Shown here in pieces: positions 8,095-21,832 of a stretch of DNA of 64,000 nt (positions are counted from its first letter, which is position 1; every line of letters begins with the position of its first letter). Under the pieces are notes generated by a model that searched no databases, was not told the origin of the DNA, and was given only the letters and a program-made list of their open reading frames with translations. The DNA is from Methylobacterium sp. J-088 (GTDB lineage Bacteria > Pseudomonadota > Alphaproteobacteria > Rhizobiales > Beijerinckiaceae): the NCBI RefSeq assembly GCF_022829295.1, contig NZ_JAKSYH010000054.1:19313-83312 (forward strand), in the 5' to 3' direction. Both the position numbers and the translations under genes were made by a program.

Positions 8095-9105
8095 TCACAA
8101 AAAAACCTCCGCCAGCGCCCGCTCCACCCGGACGGTGGAGCCGGATTCGTCGAGCGGGTTGCGGCGCAGGCGGTGGCGCAGGGCGGCCGGGGCGATGCGG
8201 CGGAGGTGATCGTCGGTGACGTCCCCGGCGCCGTCGAGGGCCGCGAGCGCCCGGGCGGTGCGCATCAGGGTCAGCTCGCCGCGCAATCCGTCGGTGCCGA
8301 GCGCCACGCAGAGCCGTGCCGCGCGCTCCAGGGCGGCATCCGGAACCGCCACCGTCGGCAGCCGCTCCCGCGCCAGCAGGATTTTTTTCTGGATTTTTCG
8401 CTCCTCGCCGGCGCGCGCGGCGCAGAACCCCGCCGGGTCGCGCTCGTAGGCGTCGCGGGCGCGCACCACCGCGACGCGGGTCGGGATGTCCTTCGGGGTC
8501 ACGACCTCGCAGGCGAGCCCGAACCGGTCGAGGAGCTGCGGGCGCAACTCGCCCTCCTCCGGGTTGCCGGACCCGACCAGCACGAACCGCGCCGGGTGAC
8601 GCAGGGACAGCCCCTCGCGCTCGACGGTGTTGATGCCGGAGGCCGCCACGTCGAGCAGCAGGTCCACGAGGTGGTCCTCCAGCAGGTTCACCTCGTCGAT
8701 ATACAGGAACCCGCGGTTGGCGCGGGCGAGCAGCCCCGGCTCGAACGCCTTCACGCCGGCGCCGAGCGCCCGCTCCAGATCGAGGGTGCCGACCACCCGG
8801 TCCTCGGTGGCGCCGAGGGGCAGGTCCACCACCGGCACCGGCTTTTTGTGACTTTTGCGCGGGCCTCCTTCCGCACAGTGCGGGCAGGATTCCGCCGGGC
8901 TGTCGGGATCGCAATTGTACGGGCATCCGATGACCGCCCGCATCGGCGGCAGCAGGGCGGCGAGCGCCCGGATCGCCGTGGACTTGCCGGTGCCGCGGTC
9001 GCCAAAGACCAGCACGCCGCCGATGGACGGGTCCACCGCCGCGATCAGCAGCGCCTGGCGCATCTCGTCCTGGCCGACGATGGCCGAGAAGGGGAAGGTG
9101 GGCAC
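8095..9105 (-). CDS. bchI: Magnesium chelatase ATPase subunit I
   Basis: 336-aa AAA+ ATPase that forms the hexameric ring with BchD and powers Mg insertion by BchH. Walker A is GDRGTGKST (residues 35-43) and Walker B FLYIDEVN (133-140); the arginine-finger and sensor regions follow ([20 protein letters not shown]). The usual CPYNC...CPHC cluster of Cys residues is present after Walker A. Translation starts at a GTG at 9105. It follows hemA by 139 bases that consist mostly of repeats, and precedes bchD, so the three are probably one transcription unit. Confidence 0.97.
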   Translation of the reverse strand: MPTFPFSAIVGQDEMRQALLIAAVDPSIGGVLVFGDRGTGKSTAIRALAALLPPMRAVIGCPYNCDPDSPAESCPHCAEGGPRKSHKKPVPVVDLPLGATEDRVVGTLDLERALGAGVKAFEPGLLARANRGFLYIDEVNLLEDHLVDLLLDVAASGINTVEREGLSLRHPARFVLVGSGNPEEGELRPQLLDRFGLACEVVTPKDIPTRVAVVRARDAYERDPAGFCAARAGEERKIQKKILLARERLPTVAVPDAALERAARLCVALGTDGLRGELTLMRTARALAALDGAGDVTDDHLRRIAPAALRHRLRRNPLDESGSTVRVERALAEVFL

Positions 9106-9119
9106 GCAGAACTCGCACT

Positions 9120-9240
9120 CTGCCCCCTCTCCTCACCCTTGCGGGGAGGAGCCGGAGGTGGGGGTGATCCAGGATTGAGCGGAGCGGTGCCTCCTGCACC
9201 ACCCCCACCTCTACCCCTTCCCGCAAGGGGGAGGGAAGAG
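9120..9240. repeat. Inverted REP-like pair in hemA-bchI junction
   Basis: Two GC-rich palindromic units fill almost the whole junction. The left unit reads CTCCTCACCCTTGCGGGGAGGAG then GGAGGTGGGGGTG. The right unit is the inverted counterpart, CACCCCCACCTCTACCCC then TTCCCGCAAGGGGGAGGGAA. This is the same architecture as the bchI-bchD junction, with a different sequence. Either unit can form a hairpin in the hemA-bchI mRNA. Confidence 0.75.
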
Positions 9241-9244
9241 CGTC

Positions 9245-10462
9245 CTACTCCGCCGCCTTCTGGCGCAGCCCGATCCGCCCCCAGATCGTGGTGAGCGCCG
9301 CGACCAGCCGGGCGATGTCGGCATCCGTGTGGAGCGGCGACGGGGTGATCCGCAGGCGCTCGGTGCCGCGGGCCACCGTCGGGTAGTTGATCGGCTGCAC
9401 GTAGATGCCGAACTCGTCGAGCAGGGTGTCGGAGATTCCCTTGCACAGCACGGGGTCGCAGACCATCACCGGCACGATGTGGCTGTCGTTGGGCATGGTC
9501 GGGATGTCGGCGGCCTCCAGGGCCTGCCGGACCTTCGCCACCCGCTCCTGATGCCGGGCGCGCTCGACGCCGCTCGCCTTCAGGTGCCGGATCGACGCCG
9601 CCGCGCCCGCCGCCACCGCCGGCGGCAGCGAGGTCGTGAAGATGAAGCCCGAGGCGAAGCTGCGCACGAAGTCGCACAGCTTTTCGGAGGCCGTGATGTA
9701 GCCGCCGTGCACGGCGAACGCCTTGCCGAGCGTGCCCTCGATCACGTCGAGCCGGTGGGCGACGCCGTCCCGCTCCGAGATGCCGCCGCCGCGCGCGCCG
9801 TAGAGGCCGACCGCGTGGACCTCGTCCAGATAGGTGAGCGCCCCGTGGGCCTCGGCCACGTCGCAGTTCTCCGCGATGGGGGCGATGTCGCCGTCCATCG
9901 AGTAGACCGACTCGAAGGCCACCAGCTTCGGCCTGGCCGGATCGACCAGGGCGAGCTTGCGGTTCAGATCCTCCGGGTCGTTATGGCGGAAGATGTGGCG
10001 CTCGGCGCGGGAGAACCGGATGCCCTCGATCATCGAGGCGTGGTTCTCGGAATCGGAGAACACCGCGCAGTTCGGCAGGCGCGACGCCAGGGTGCCCAGA
10101 GCCGCCCAGTTCGACACGTAGCCGGAGGTGAACAGCAGGGCCGCCTCCTTGCCGTGGAGGTCGGCGAGTTCCTGCTCGAGGAGCACGTGGTAATGGTTGG
10201 TGCCCGAGATGTTGCGGGTGCCGCCGGCGCCGGCGCCGCAGCGGTCGATCGCCTCGTGCATCGCCCCGGTGACGGAGGGGTGCTGGCCCATCCCGAGATA
10301 ATCGTTGGAGCACCAGACCGTCACGGGCCGGGTGCCGCCGGTGTGATGGTGGGTGGCGTGCGGGAAGTTGCCGGCGTGGCGCTCGAGATCGGTGAAGACC
10401 CGGTAGCGGCCCTCGCGGTGGAGACCGGCGATCTCAGCCCCGAAGAACTTATCGTAGTCCAT
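9245..10462 (-). CDS. hemA: 5-aminolevulinate synthase
   Basis: 405-aa PLP enzyme joining glycine and succinyl-CoA to give 5-aminolevulinate, first step of the Shemin (C4) pathway used by Alphaproteobacteria for heme and bacteriochlorophyll. The family motifs [30 protein letters not shown] and [13 protein letters not shown] are present; the PLP lysine is in [13 protein letters not shown]. The ATG at 10462 ([11 protein letters not shown]) is chosen over an upstream in-frame one at 10522 because GGGGAGAGG lies just before it and the family starts there. It is 229 bases downstream of puhE, so it may have its own promoter. A second ALAS gene often exists elsewhere; I cannot see that here. Confidence 0.97.
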   Translation of the reverse strand: MDYDKFFGAEIAGLHREGRYRVFTDLERHAGNFPHATHHHTGGTRPVTVWCSNDYLGMGQHPSVTGAMHEAIDRCGAGAGGTRNISGTNHYHVLLEQELADLHGKEAALLFTSGYVSNWAALGTLASRLPNCAVFSDSENHASMIEGIRFSRAERHIFRHNDPEDLNRKLALVDPARPKLVAFESVYSMDGDIAPIAENCDVAEAHGALTYLDEVHAVGLYGARGGGISERDGVAHRLDVIEGTLGKAFAVHGGYITASEKLCDFVRSFASGFIFTTSLPPAVAAGAAASIRHLKASGVERARHQERVAKVRQALEAADIPTMPNDSHIVPVMVCDPVLCKGISDTLLDEFGIYVQPINYPTVARGTERLRITPSPLHTDADIARLVAALTTIWGRIGLRQKAAE

Positions 10463-10609
10463 GTCGCCTCTCCCCGAATCCCCGGTGCGGGTTGATCCCG
10501 CCTGTGGCACCGGATTTCGCACAAGACCAGTTCCAGATTGGTGGACGTGCGACGCCCGGCCGTGATCTCCGAGGGCGTCATTCCGTCGACCGGAACGACG
10601 CTCCCTGTT

Positions 10610-10685
10610 CTTGTGTCCGCATCATCCTGTCTTGTGTCCGCATCATCCTGTTCCGAAAGCCGGAGGCTACCGTTCGGGATGATGC
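10610..10685. repeat. Dyad GCATCATCC...GGATGATGC element with duplicated left arm
   Basis: The core is an interrupted palindrome at 10640-10685, GCATCATCC...CCGAAAGC...TTCGGGATGATGC. It resembles a palindromic intergenic element common in Rhizobiales genomes. Directly before it a 21-base unit (CTTGTGTCCGCATCATCCTGT) occurs twice in tandem, so the left arm is duplicated. It lies between puhE and hemA and reads into the hemA leader. A related copy is at 59969-60015. Confidence 0.7.
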
Positions 10686-10691
10686 GCGGGC

Positions 10692-11486
10692 CTACACCCG
10701 GTCCCGCGGACGGACCGTCTCCTCCGACGCCCGCGACGGCAGGCTCCAGCGCCACAGCTCCGCGGAAGGGAGCGGCAGCATCAGGAACCAGTGCTCCAGG
10801 GTGGCGAGCGCGGTCAGCGTCGCCAGCACGGTGAAGCCGATGAGCTCGTGCTCCAGAAGGTCGGCGCCGAGCGCCGCCCGACCGAGGAGCGCCGCCGCGA
10901 TGGTCCCGAGGCTCACCGAGACCGGAAACAGCAGGTTCATCGGCTTTCGCGAGAGGTAGCAGGCGAGGTAGCCGAGATGCTCCGGCAGGAACTCGGCGTG
11001 GAGGTTGCGCACGCCGAGGAACAGGTTGAGCCGCGCCGAGAGGTTCATCACCACCAGCGTGCCGTAGGTCCACAGGGCGAAGCGGTTGGGGCTGCCCCAG
11101 ACCAGAGCCAGGATCGCCAGGCCGCCGATCACGATGGCGAATTCGTGCCACAAGCTGGTGGCGAGCGCCGCCAGGAACCGGTCGAACCCCCGCACGCCCG
11201 GCGCGCAGGCGACCGGCCGCGGGCCCGACAGGAAGCCCATATAGTAGCTCATCTCCTGCCAGCCCCAGATCGCCAGGGCCGCCGTGAAGGCCGTGTAGGC
11301 GCCCGTCGCGCTCGTGTCGGCGGCGCTGGACCGGATCGCCACCAGGGCTGCGGCGAGCAGCAGCGTCGCCCCGGCCATGCTCCACGGATGCGTCCGCCGC
11401 GGGGCGTGGTCGAGCAGCAGGATCAGCCCGGTGGAGAACCACCAGAGCAGCACCGCGTAGAGCACCGGGGCGGCGTAGGTCCCCAT
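10692..11486 (-). CDS. puhE: Photosynthetic complex assembly protein PuhE (DUF3623)
   Basis: 264-aa polytopic membrane protein of the PuhE/DUF3623 family, found next to acsF in purple-bacterial clusters and needed for normal reaction-centre/LH1 levels in Rhodobacter. About seven hydrophobic segments are visible, with conserved patches WGWQEMSYYMGFLSGPR, SLWHEFAI and RLNLFLGVRNLHAEFLPEHL. The ATG at 11486 is one base after the acsF stop, so translation is probably coupled; a longer frame upstream overlaps acsF and is not real. Last gene of the puh-acsF block before hemA. Confidence 0.93.
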   Translation of the reverse strand: MGTYAAPVLYAVLLWWFSTGLILLLDHAPRRTHPWSMAGATLLLAAALVAIRSSAADTSATGAYTAFTAALAIWGWQEMSYYMGFLSGPRPVACAPGVRGFDRFLAALATSLWHEFAIVIGGLAILALVWGSPNRFALWTYGTLVVMNLSARLNLFLGVRNLHAEFLPEHLGYLACYLSRKPMNLLFPVSVSLGTIAAALLGRAALGADLLEHELIGFTVLATLTALATLEHWFLMLPLPSAELWRWSLPSRASEETVRPRDRV

Positions 11487-11487
11487 C

Positions 11488-12576
11488 CTACCAGACCGGC
11501 TGGAGGCGGATATCGGCCGGCAGGGCGTTGGCCTTGACGGGCAAGAGATACAGCCGGACGAAGGTCGCGGCCGCGCGCAGCACCTGCACGCCGTGCTGCA
11601 CCTTGCCGACGAGCCCGCCCCGGGCCTTCGCGTCGGCGATCGCCCGGGAGCAGGCGAGCAGCCGGTCGAGGCCCGCCTTGAACTTCGGATTGTCGAGGTC
11701 GAGTTCCAGCGGGAAGGTCTGGCGGGAGATCTCCGAGGTGATCCGGAACACCTTGAAGTCGTAGTCGCTCGGATCGACGCCCAGCGCCTTGTGGAAGGCC
11801 GGCCGGTGATGGTCGCGCACATACATCGTGGCGAAGACCGCGAGCAGGAAGAACCGGATCCAGTAGCGGTTGATGCCGCTGGTCAGCTTCGGGTTGGCGC
11901 GCATCAAGAGCGCGAAGGCCTCGCCGTGGCGGAACTCGTCGTTGCACCACAGCTCGAACCACTTGAAGATCGGGTGGATGCGCCGCTCCGGGTGCCGCTC
12001 CAGCTCGCGGAAGATCGTGATGTAGCGGGCGTAGCCGATCTTCTCCGACAGATAGGTCGCGTAGAAGATGAACTTCGGCCGGAAGAACGTGTATTTTTTG
12101 GACTTGGTCAGGAAGCCCAGATCCACGCCGATGCCGAAATCCTTGAGCGTGTCGTTGATGAAGCCGGCGTGGCGGGCCTCGTCCCGGCTCATGAAGCCGA
12201 ACAGCTCCTTGATGTCCTTGTTCTTCGCCCGCTTGCGCATCTCGGCGTAGAGCACGCAGCCCGAGAACTCGGCGGTGATCGACGACACCAAGAAGTCCAA
12301 AAACTCCTTCCGCAGCTCGGGCTCCATCTGCGACAGGTCGCAGTCGAACTCCGCGTTGCGGGTGAAGTGGCGCTTGTTCGGGTCGGCGCGCAATTCGGCG
12401 ATGAGCACGTCCCAATCGCGCCGCACCGGCTCGACATTGGTGCGGTCGAGCTCGACGAAATCGGTCGTGTAGAACCGGGGCGACAGGAAGGTCGTCTCCT
12501 GGGCCGCCTTGGTCGATTCGTTGACCGGCGCCTTCGGGATCGGCTGGCCGGTGGGGGGCGCGACGGGAGCGTTCAC
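11488..12576 (-). CDS. acsF: Aerobic Mg-protoporphyrin IX monomethyl ester oxidative cyclase
   Basis: 362-aa diiron enzyme that uses oxygen to form the isocyclic ring E, giving divinyl protochlorophyllide. The ferritin-like iron ligands are visible as [12 protein letters not shown] and [11 protein letters not shown], each an E-x-x-H type pair, with a preceding Glu in [13 protein letters not shown]. Start is a GTG at 12576 that overlaps the stop of the upstream 99-aa gene (GTGA). Its presence, with no bchE in the window, fits an aerobic phototroph. Relatives need the small partner BciE or Ycf54; none is evident here. Confidence 0.97.
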   Translation of the reverse strand: MNAPVAPPTGQPIPKAPVNESTKAAQETTFLSPRFYTTDFVELDRTNVEPVRRDWDVLIAELRADPNKRHFTRNAEFDCDLSQMEPELRKEFLDFLVSSITAEFSGCVLYAEMRKRAKNKDIKELFGFMSRDEARHAGFINDTLKDFGIGVDLGFLTKSKKYTFFRPKFIFYATYLSEKIGYARYITIFRELERHPERRIHPIFKWFELWCNDEFRHGEAFALLMRANPKLTSGINRYWIRFFLLAVFATMYVRDHHRPAFHKALGVDPSDYDFKVFRITSEISRQTFPLELDLDNPKFKAGLDRLLACSRAIADAKARGGLVGKVQHGVQVLRAAATFVRLYLLPVKANALPADIRLQPVW

Positions 12577-12872
12577 AGCTTCCTCCTTTCGGAGAAGCTG
12601 ACCTCGTAGAGTTCGGTCAGCTCGAGATGGGCGATGAGCTTGGTCCAGACTCGCTCCAGCGGGCCGGCCCGGGTGATCGTGGCGGTGCGGCGCACGCTGA
12701 GGCGCTCGCCATAGGGTACCGCGGTCGGCGCGTCGTGGACCTGGACCTCGTCGCCGGGCTCGATCTCGAAGCCGGCATCGAGAGTCACATGCGCGTGCAG
12801 GCTCTCGGGGGTCTGCTCGATCTCGACCGTGCAGGGCACGGTGACGGTGCGGCTGCCGAACAGGCCCATCAC
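12573..12872 (-). CDS. Conserved puh-operon protein of unknown function
   Basis: A 99-aa soluble protein between puhC and acsF. It starts at GTG 12872 or at the ATG at 12869; both overlap the puhC stop. The sequence is rich in short beta-strand-like stretches ([39 protein letters not shown]) and ends in a charged helix (SFSERRKL). An ORF of this size commonly sits here in alphaproteobacterial clusters, to my knowledge without assigned function. Overlaps on both sides argue for tight co-translation with puhC and acsF, so a role in cyclase or reaction-centre assembly is plausible but inferred. Confidence 0.75.
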   Translation of the reverse strand: MMGLFGSRTVTVPCTVEIEQTPESLHAHVTLDAGFEIEPGDEVQVHDAPTAVPYGERLSVRRTATITRAGPLERVWTKLIAHLELTELYEVSFSERRKL

Positions 12873-13378
12873 CGGGTCTCCGTGGCGGGCGCGCCCGGCG
12901 TGGCGGGCGCGGGCATCAGCCGGGCGAAGGCCCCGGCATTGGTCGGCCCGAAGGCTTCGAGCGGCACCCGGCGGCCGGTGGCCTCGTCGGCGAGCGCCAA
13001 ACGGCCATCGTCGAAGCGGGTCAGGCTGAAGGGCTTTTCCGGCCCGAGACCGTCGCGCTGCCGGGCCTGGGCGAGGCCCCGCAACGTCCCGCGCAGGAAG
13101 CCGTCCTCGCCGGGGCGGATCCAGGCGAGGATCTTCTGGTCGGCGACGTTGCGCAGGGCGATCGAGCCGTCGACCTGATCCTCGGCGTGGAATTCGACCT
13201 GCGCCACCGGCTTGGCCGGCGGCAGGGCGACGAGGCCGACCCCCTCGCTGCGGCCGATCAGGACCGCCAGCATGGTGAAGCCCATCAGCGCCCCGGCGCC
13301 GATCATCAGCAGCGCCGGCGCCGGTCCCGCGGCAGCCCGAACCGGTGATCGGCCGGCGTTCTCCGCCCGCTCGCCCAT
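12869..13378 (-). CDS. puhC: Photosynthetic complex assembly protein PuhC
   Basis: 169-aa bitopic membrane protein that helps organise reaction centre and LH1. One N-terminal membrane helix ([21 protein letters not shown], about residues 21-41) is followed by a periplasmic domain with the family pattern [44 protein letters not shown], and the Gly/Phe-rich end. ATG at 13378 (MGERAENAG), ten bases after puhB. The longer open frame upstream overlaps puhB and is an artefact. The gene fits the standard puhA-puhB-puhC order. Confidence 0.92.
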   Translation of the reverse strand: MGERAENAGRSPVRAAAGPAPALLMIGAGALMGFTMLAVLIGRSEGVGLVALPPAKPVAQVEFHAEDQVDGSIALRNVADQKILAWIRPGEDGFLRGTLRGLAQARQRDGLGPEKPFSLTRFDDGRLALADEATGRRVPLEAFGPTNAGAFARLMPAPATPGAPATETR

Positions 13379-13388
13379 CGTCCCCTCC

Positions 13389-14039
13389 CTACTCGGCCGC
13401 GACGAGGCGGCCGGCATTCTCGTTCGCCTGACCCAGACGGGCCAGCCGCACCGGCGGCGCGGCGCCGTCGGCATGGGCCGCCAGCGCCTGCGCCAGCAGG
13501 GCCGCCGCCGCGTCGGCGTCCGGTACGGAGCGCAGCATGGGCTCAGTCCGCGACAGATGCCAGGGCCGGGCGTGCGGCCAGAGCTGAAGGTAGGCGATCC
13601 GCATGCCCAGCCGCAACCGCAGAGGGACGTCTCCGGTGCCATCCGTGAAGGCGCGCAACGCCGCAGTCTCGATCTGGGCGAATGGCAGGTTGTGGGTCAC
13701 CTGCAGGGCGATGCCGGCCTGCAGCACGACCCGGCGGTTGGTGATCGTGTAGAGCGTCGTCCGGTGGGTCAGCCACGCGAGCAGCCAGAGCAGGGCCATC
13801 CCGCCCGCGCCGATCACCAGGGTCGGCAGCACCACCTTCAGCGCCCCCGTGGCCGAGCCCGCCGCAAGGCCGAAGGCCAGGCCGGAGAGGCCGAACCACG
13901 CGATCACCAGGCGGGCGTGGAACACCCGAACCAGCAGACCCGTGGTGGTGGGCGCGCCCTGCCACAGGATCCGCTCACCCGCCGGCAGCGGGCCGGGCAG
14001 TCCCCGCAGGGTGCCCTCGGGAATGAAGTCGCCGCTCAT
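13389..14039 (-). CDS. puhB: Photosynthetic complex assembly protein PuhB
   Basis: 216-aa membrane protein with a bacterial PH-like domain. The start PEGTLRGLPGPLPAGERILWQGAP is a hallmark of PuhB. Two to three hydrophobic segments follow (residues about 35-90), then THRTTLYTITNRRVVLQAGIAL, the typical PH-domain strand pattern. In Rhodobacter PuhB dimers assist reaction-centre assembly. The ATG at 14039 overlaps the stop of puhA (ATGA), implying coupled translation. Confidence 0.94.
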   Translation of the reverse strand: MSGDFIPEGTLRGLPGPLPAGERILWQGAPTTTGLLVRVFHARLVIAWFGLSGLAFGLAAGSATGALKVVLPTLVIGAGGMALLWLLAWLTHRTTLYTITNRRVVLQAGIALQVTHNLPFAQIETAALRAFTDGTGDVPLRLRLGMRIAYLQLWPHARPWHLSRTEPMLRSVPDADAAAALLAQALAAHADGAAPPVRLARLGQANENAGRLVAAE

Positions 14040-14815
14040 ATCAGGGGCTCCGCCCGGGCCGGCGTGGCGTAGAGCGTGCCGGCGCCGAAGTAGGACATGA
14101 CCCGCTCCTCCTCCAGGAAGGTGACGCTGTCGGGGTCGCGGGTCTCGGGGATATCGGCGAACTGGCTGGCGAGAAGCGCCTCGGTCTTCACCGTCTTGGT
14201 GAAGCCGCCGGCCCGGCAGAACGTCACCGGCATCAGGCGCCGCCCGCCCGTGGGCAGTTCGACCTCGTAGTAGCGCAGCAGCGATTCGCCGCGATCGACC
14301 CAGACGTCGCAGACGACGCCCGCCACCGCGTTGTCGGTGCCGAACACAGTCATGCCGATCGGGTTCGGGCCGTCCTCGTGGACGACGAAGTTGGTGGCCA
14401 CCCGCAGGGGCACGATCCGGATCTCGTTGTCCCAGGTCCGGTCGTGGACGTCGTGCCGGAGCACCCAGGAGCCGGGGCCGACGCCGGCCTGGAGCGAGGA
14501 TTCGGTCCGCTCATAGGGCGCGCCCGGCCAGGGCTCGACCTTGCGGGCCGGGATGCCGGTCTCGATGTCGTCGCGGCCATGCACGGCCTGGGGGGCGTAG
14601 GTGGTCTCGCCGCCGGGCAGGTGGAACGCCTTGGCGCGGGGGATCAGGAACGGATCGACCGACTTGCGGCGCCCAACCGCCTCGTTCTCCAGGGGGTAGC
14701 CCTCGCGCCGGTCCTCCCGGCGCAGCCAGAACACCAAGCCGGCAAAGAAGAGGAAGAACGCGTAGAGCACGACCTGGGCGACGTCGACGTAACCTGTAAG
14801 TGCGCCGGTTGGCAT
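14036..14815 (-). CDS. puhA: Photosynthetic reaction centre H subunit
   Basis: 259-aa H subunit that caps the cytoplasmic side of the L/M core and channels protons to quinone QB. One N-terminal membrane helix (VVLYAFFLFFAGLVFWL, about residues 15-31) is followed by RREDRREGYPLE, the classic H-subunit sequence, and the cytoplasmic beta-barrel domain with GTDNAVAGVVCDVWVDRGE and VKTEALLASQFADIP. ATG at 14815. The L and M genes (pufLM) are absent from this window and must lie in another part of the genome. Confidence 0.98.
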   Translation of the reverse strand: MPTGALTGYVDVAQVVLYAFFLFFAGLVFWLRREDRREGYPLENEAVGRRKSVDPFLIPRAKAFHLPGGETTYAPQAVHGRDDIETGIPARKVEPWPGAPYERTESSLQAGVGPGSWVLRHDVHDRTWDNEIRIVPLRVATNFVVHEDGPNPIGMTVFGTDNAVAGVVCDVWVDRGESLLRYYEVELPTGGRRLMPVTFCRAGGFTKTVKTEALLASQFADIPETRDPDSVTFLEEERVMSYFGAGTLYATPARAEPLI

Positions 14816-14834
14816 GGCTGACCTCCCCCGTGTC

Positions 14835-16262
14835 TCAGGCTGTCCGGCCGGCGAGATTGCCGGTCATCCGATCGCGTGTCTGCGCACGCGCGTCCTCACG
14901 CACCAGCGGCCCGAGCGCGAGGAGCGCGGCGAACAGCAGGGCGATCTCGATGTGGTAGACGATGAGGTAGCCGATGGCGGGCTCGTTCATGCCCTCGCCG
15001 AGCACCCCCGACTGGGCGATGGCGCCGCCGACATCGCGCACGAGGCCGCTGGCCGCGATCGACAGGCCCGCCGCGGTCGCCTGCACGGCGCCCCAGGCGC
15101 CCAGCGCCAGCCCGGTATCCTCGGGGCCGGCGCGGTTCATCGAGGCGGTGAGCGTGCCGTGGGCGAACAGGCCGCCGCCGAGGCCGATCAGGCTGACACC
15201 CGCGGCGAACAGGTCGGCCGAGGCCAAGGGCGCGGCGAACACCACCGCCGAGAAGGCCAGGATCCCGATCCCGACGCCGACGCCTGAGACCCGGAACGGG
15301 TCACCGCCCCGGTTGAGCCAGCGCGCCGCGATCAGCAGGCCGAGGCCGCCGCCTGCGGCCAGCAGCGCGGTCAGCGCCGTGGTCGCCCCCACGGAGAGGT
15401 GCAGGATCTGGCCGCCATAGGGCTCCAGCAAGATGTCCTGCATGGAGAAGCCCGCCGTGCCGAGGCCGATCGCCACGAGGCGGCGCCGGGCGGTGCCCTC
15501 CCCGGCATAGGCCCGCCAGGAGGCGTGGAAGTCGCGCTGCGGCGCGTCCCGGTTCCGGCTGGTGTCGCGGGGCTCCTGCTTCCACAGCGCGAAGCCGTTG
15601 AGGATGATGGTGACGAGCGCCGCCCCCTGGATCACCTGGATCAGGCGCACCGCGGAAAAGTGCGCCAGGAACAGCCCGAACAGCACCGCGCTCGCCATCA
15701 TGCCGAACAGGAGCGCGGCACAGAGCAGTGCCACGACCTTCGGGCGGGCATGGGCGGGGGCGAGGTCGGTGGCGAGCGCGAGGCCCACCGTCTGGGTGGT
15801 GTGCAGGCCCGCGCCGACCAGCAGGAAGGCGAGCGCCGCCGCGAGGTCGCCGACCCAGAGCGGACCGGTCGTGTCGCCCGACAGGATCAGCAGGGCGAAC
15901 GGCATGATCGCCAGCCCGCCGAACTGGAGCAGCGTGCCGAACCAGATATAGGGCACCCGCCGCCAGCCCAGGACCGAGCGGTGCGTGTCCGACCGGAAGC
16001 CGACCAGCGCCCGCAACGGGGCGAAGACCAGCGGCAGGGCCAGCATCATCGCGACGATCCAGGCCGGAACGCCGAGTTCGACGATCATCACCCGGTTCAG
16101 GGTGCCGATCAGCAGCACCGCGGCCATGCCGACGGTGACCTGGAACAGGGCCAGCCGCAGCAGCCGGCCCAGCGGCAGCTCGACCGTGGCGGCATCTGCG
16201 AAGGGCAGGATCGCCGGGCCGAGACGCATCAGGGCGCGGGTGAGGTTTTTGGCGGGGCTCAT
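14835..16262 (-). CDS. lhaA: LhaA, PucC-family light-harvesting 1 assembly protein
   Basis: 475-aa membrane protein of the PucC/LhaA branch of the major facilitator fold, with about twelve hydrophobic segments. LhaA promotes LH1 assembly and may deliver pigment. Family marks are LIGTLNRVMIVELGVPAWIVA, the WRRVPYIWFGTLLQFGGLAIMPFALL block and SMQDILLEPYGGQI. The ATG at 16262 overlaps the stop of bchM (ATGA), even though bchM carries a repeat-derived tail. Position between bchM and puhA is the conserved one. Confidence 0.95.
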   Translation of the reverse strand: MSPAKNLTRALMRLGPAILPFADAATVELPLGRLLRLALFQVTVGMAAVLLIGTLNRVMIVELGVPAWIVAMMLALPLVFAPLRALVGFRSDTHRSVLGWRRVPYIWFGTLLQFGGLAIMPFALLILSGDTTGPLWVGDLAAALAFLLVGAGLHTTQTVGLALATDLAPAHARPKVVALLCAALLFGMMASAVLFGLFLAHFSAVRLIQVIQGAALVTIILNGFALWKQEPRDTSRNRDAPQRDFHASWRAYAGEGTARRRLVAIGLGTAGFSMQDILLEPYGGQILHLSVGATTALTALLAAGGGLGLLIAARWLNRGGDPFRVSGVGVGIGILAFSAVVFAAPLASADLFAAGVSLIGLGGGLFAHGTLTASMNRAGPEDTGLALGAWGAVQATAAGLSIAASGLVRDVGGAIAQSGVLGEGMNEPAIGYLIVYHIEIALLFAALLALGPLVREDARAQTRDRMTGNLAGRTA

Positions 16263-17179
16263 TGCGGCACCCCGGTCGCCGCTGCACCCCCTCCCCCCTC
16301 TGCGGGGGAGGGTGGCCCCTGCGTCAGCGGGGGTCGGGTCGGGACGATGTCCCGCAAGGGGGGAGCGCGGCTTCCAGAAGAGTCGCGGCCTTCATGAAGC
16401 CTGGGGCCTTTTCCTGTGCCGTCGCTCCCCTCTCCCCCCCTGTTGCGCAGGGTACCCTCCCCCGCAGAGGGGGGAGGGAGAGTGCGCGTCAGCGCCACCG
16501 CGTTCGACAGGTAGAAGCCGCTGTTGATCCGGTGACTCTGCGCCCAGACGAAGCCGTCGAGGGCCCGTTCCGAGGAAATCCGCCGCCGCAGCCCACGCTC
16601 GGTCACCGGCACGATGGCCGGCGAGCGGTCGCCCCGCGGAAAGAACTGTCCGGCCGCGTGCATCACGGTCAGCAGCGCCGTGCGCGGCGCCACGGTGAAC
16701 AGGATCGAGCCGTCCGTGCGCGCGCCCAAAGCCGCCAGCGCCCGGGCGATGTCGGCGGCGCGGTAATGGATCAGCGAATCCATCGCCACCACGTGATCGA
16801 ACCGGCCGAGACCGGGATCGAGCATGTCGCCGACGCGGAAATCGATGCGCCCCGCGCCGGAAATCTCCGGCAGCCGCTCCTGCGCCAGGCCGATCAGCGT
16901 GGGCGAGACGTCGATGGCCACCACCTCGGCGCCGCGGCGCGCCGCCTCGACGCTCAGCGCCCCGGTGCCGCAGCCGGCATCGAGCAGGCGCAGGCCGGTC
17001 ATGTCGGCGGGCAGCCAGGAAAGCAGCGTCGCCCGCATGGCGTCGCGCCCGGCCCGCACCGTGGCGCGGATCCGGCTCACCGGGGCGTCCGAGGTCAGGC
17101 GCGACCACGCATCGACCGCGGTGCGGTCGAAGTAGGTGGTCAATTCACCCCGGCGGGCATCGTAGCTGGCGCTGGCCAT
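16259..17179 (-). CDS. bchM: Mg-protoporphyrin IX O-methyltransferase with repeat-derived C-terminus
   Basis: SAM-dependent methyltransferase making Mg-protoporphyrin IX monomethyl ester. The SAM site is LLDAGCGTGALSVEAARRGA (about residues 65-84); the catalytic domain ends with RINSGFYLSNAVALTR near residue 231, the usual end of BchM. The frame then runs another 75 residues of low-complexity sequence (PPPSAGEG, PPLRDIVPTRPPLTQGPPSPAEGGGG) encoded by a palindromic repeat element, and stops overlapping the lhaA start. The ATG is at 17179. The tail is probably disordered and dispensable; it is very likely an in-frame repeat insertion. Confidence 0.94.
   Translation of the reverse strand: MASASYDARRGELTTYFDRTAVDAWSRLTSDAPVSRIRATVRAGRDAMRATLLSWLPADMTGLRLLDAGCGTGALSVEAARRGAEVVAIDVSPTLIGLAQERLPEISGAGRIDFRVGDMLDPGLGRFDHVVAMDSLIHYRAADIARALAALGARTDGSILFTVAPRTALLTVMHAAGQFFPRGDRSPAIVPVTERGLRRRISSERALDGFVWAQSHRINSGFYLSNAVALTRTLPPPSAGEGTLRNRGGEGSDGTGKGPRLHEGRDSSGSRAPPLRDIVPTRPPLTQGPPSPAEGGGGAAATGVPQ
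16287..16478. repeat. 192-base element with inverted REP-like ends inside bchM
   Basis: Left arm CCCTCCCCCCTCTGCGGGGG continues AGGGT to 16313. Its inverted copy ACCCTCCCCCGCAGAGGGGG continues GAGGG at 16454-16478; the match is perfect over 25 bases and extends with few mismatches to about 33. Each arm is itself a hairpin. The interior has a further GGGGTCGGGTCGGGACGATG segment. It replaces the 3' end of bchM without breaking the frame. Confidence 0.85.
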
Positions 17180-17195
17180 CGATCGAACCCCAAAC

Positions 17196-21821
<4,626 letters not shown>

Positions 21822-21832
<11 letters not shown>

